Below are positions 63,380 to 64,000 of a stretch of 64,000 nucleotides of DNA, piece after piece. Source of the stretch: Yoonia sp. G8-12. GTDB taxonomy: Bacteria; Pseudomonadota; Alphaproteobacteria; Rhodobacterales; Rhodobacteraceae. Location of the stretch: the NCBI RefSeq assembly GCF_038443675.1, contig NZ_CP151762.1, positions 744,001 to 808,000 of the forward strand, given 5' to 3'. Each line of letters starts with the position of its first letter. The first letter of the stretch is position 1. The notes under the pieces are model-generated. The model was given only the letters and a program-made list of their open reading frames with translations. It was not told where the DNA came from and made no database searches. The position numbers were made by a program, and so were the translations under genes.

Positions 63380-64000
63380 ATGGCTGATCTGAAACTGACG
63401 GACGTCGCCAAGACATACGGCGGCAAAGTTGATGTTCTCAAACACATCAATCTGGACATCAAAAAGGGCGAACTGATCGTCTTTGTCGGCCCGTCCGGTT
63501 GCGGTAAATCCACTTTGCTGCGGATGATTGCAGGTCTGGAAAAGATCACTGGCGGCGAGTTGCAGATTGATGGTCAGGTCGTCAACGACGTGCCCCCCGC
63601 ACAGCGCGGTATCGCGATGGTGTTCCAGTCCTACGCACTTTATCCGCATATGACGGTGCGCGATAACATGTCGTTCGCGCTCAAGCTGGCCAAGAAGACA
63701 CAGGTCGAGATTGACGAGGCGGTGAACCGCGCCGCCAAGATCCTGCAACTGGATGATTATCTTGATCGCCTGCCCAAGGCGCTTTCGGGTGGTCAGCGCC
63801 AGCGCGTTGCGATTGGCCGGTCGATTGTGCGCGACCCCAAGGTGTATCTGTTCGATGAACCCCTGTCGAACCTTGATGCCGCCCTGCGTGTGGCGACACG
63901 GATCGAGATTGCGCAGCTTAAGGAATCGATGCCCGACAGCACGATGATCTATGTCACCCACGATCAGGTCGAAGCGATGACACTGGCCACCCGTATCGTG
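63380..64000 (+). CDS. aglK: Alpha-glucoside ABC transporter, ATP-binding protein (cut by the window edge)
   Basis: The first 207 codons of a MalK-type ATPase that drives the AglFG permease. Walker A is FVGPSGCGKSTLLRMIAGLEK near residue 37, the Q-loop is VFQSYALYPHMTV, the signature is ALSGGQRQRVAIGRSIV, Walker B is VYLFDEPLSNLDA and the H-loop is YVTHDQVEAMTLA. GGGGAG lies 9 bases before ATG 63380. The C-terminal regulatory domain lies beyond the window. Confidence 0.95.
   Translation, partial: MADLKLTDVAKTYGGKVDVLKHINLDIKKGELIVFVGPSGCGKSTLLRMIAGLEKITGGELQIDGQVVNDVPPAQRGIAMVFQSYALYPHMTVRDNMSFALKLAKKTQVEIDEAVNRAAKILQLDDYLDRLPKALSGGQRQRVAIGRSIVRDPKVYLFDEPLSNLDAALRVATRIEIAQLKESMPDSTMIYVTHDQVEAMTLATRIV

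Noticed and set aside
1..64000. CRISPR arrays, prophage, insertion sequences or integrative elements
   Set aside because: No regular direct repeats with spacers, no transposase, integrase or phage structural genes, and no tRNA-flanked attachment duplication were seen.

Overview
The window looks like a chromosomal segment of a Rhodobacterales (Roseobacter-group) alphaproteobacterium. Evidence is the GC-rich coding sequence, a CckA-type hybrid kinase, a B12-dependent ribonucleotide reductase, an agl alpha-glucoside transport operon, double cold-shock-domain proteins, a Fur/Mur regulator and dense ATGA-type gene overlaps. I see no phage, insertion sequence, plasmid or CRISPR signature. It is mostly housekeeping DNA with a few accessory stretches. 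The placement is inferred from gene families; no 16S rRNA gene is present.

Layout. 1-5.6 kb (minus): fabI, gpt, an aminotransferase, a PpiD-like folding factor and trpE (frameshifted, running off the left edge). 5.8-7.6 kb (plus): pdxH, a split double cold-shock protein, a DUF192 protein and tRNA-Pro(TGG). 7.7-9.7 kb: a family 2 glycosyltransferase, a small acidic-tailed membrane protein and a long non-coding stretch with an NrdR-box-like site before nrdJ. 13.5-21.3 kb: a CPA2 antiporter, then minus-strand eno-GNAT-DUF985 (the last frameshifted), fur plus a DMT exporter, a PhzF-like isomerase and tyrS. 21.4-28 kb: anmK, an outer-membrane beta-barrel, ada with a PEP-mutase-family enzyme, and a soxR region with a near-perfect SoxR operator. 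28-33 kb: a low-GC double cold-shock protein with an extra C-terminal domain, then a Cys/Ile-rich leader peptide ahead of cysS-cimA-(NDUFAF6-like gene). 34-39.7 kb: cobalamin genes cobB/cobA opposite cbiD/cobK, the latter followed by a DNA glycosylase and an esterase. 39.8-46.3 kb: a degenerate GGDEF protein, an HNH nuclease, zwf-pgl-pgi, a degenerate prepilin-peptidase-like protein, a lipoprotein and tRNA-Gly(CCC). 46.4-54.4 kb: a corrinoid-activator-like ASKHA protein, a membrane protein, guaB, rsmB and cckA. 54.4-64 kb: glk, a GH1 glucosidase and a LacI regulator, divergent from aglE-aglF-aglG-aglA-aglK (cut by the right edge).

How the genes fit together. The agl operon imports and splits glucosides, glk phosphorylates the glucose, and zwf-pgl-pgi feed it into the 6-phosphogluconate route. 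The same TTAGCGCTAA palindrome lies just upstream of zwf and in the lacI/aglE intergenic region, which suggests one LacI-type regulator for both loci. B12 appears three times: cob/cbi synthesis genes, the B12-dependent reductase NrdJ and a corrinoid-reactivation-type ASKHA protein.

The most striking unannotated element is a 21-codon open frame at 29130-29195 in which 11 codons are Cys or Ile. It precedes the operon for cysteinyl-tRNA synthetase and citramalate synthase, the latter a step towards isoleucine. This looks like a leader peptide reading the supply of both amino acids. Three genes (trpE, the DUF985 gene and the aminotransferase next to soxR) each carry a one-base contraction in a homopolymer, so a sequencing artefact must be excluded before they are called broken.
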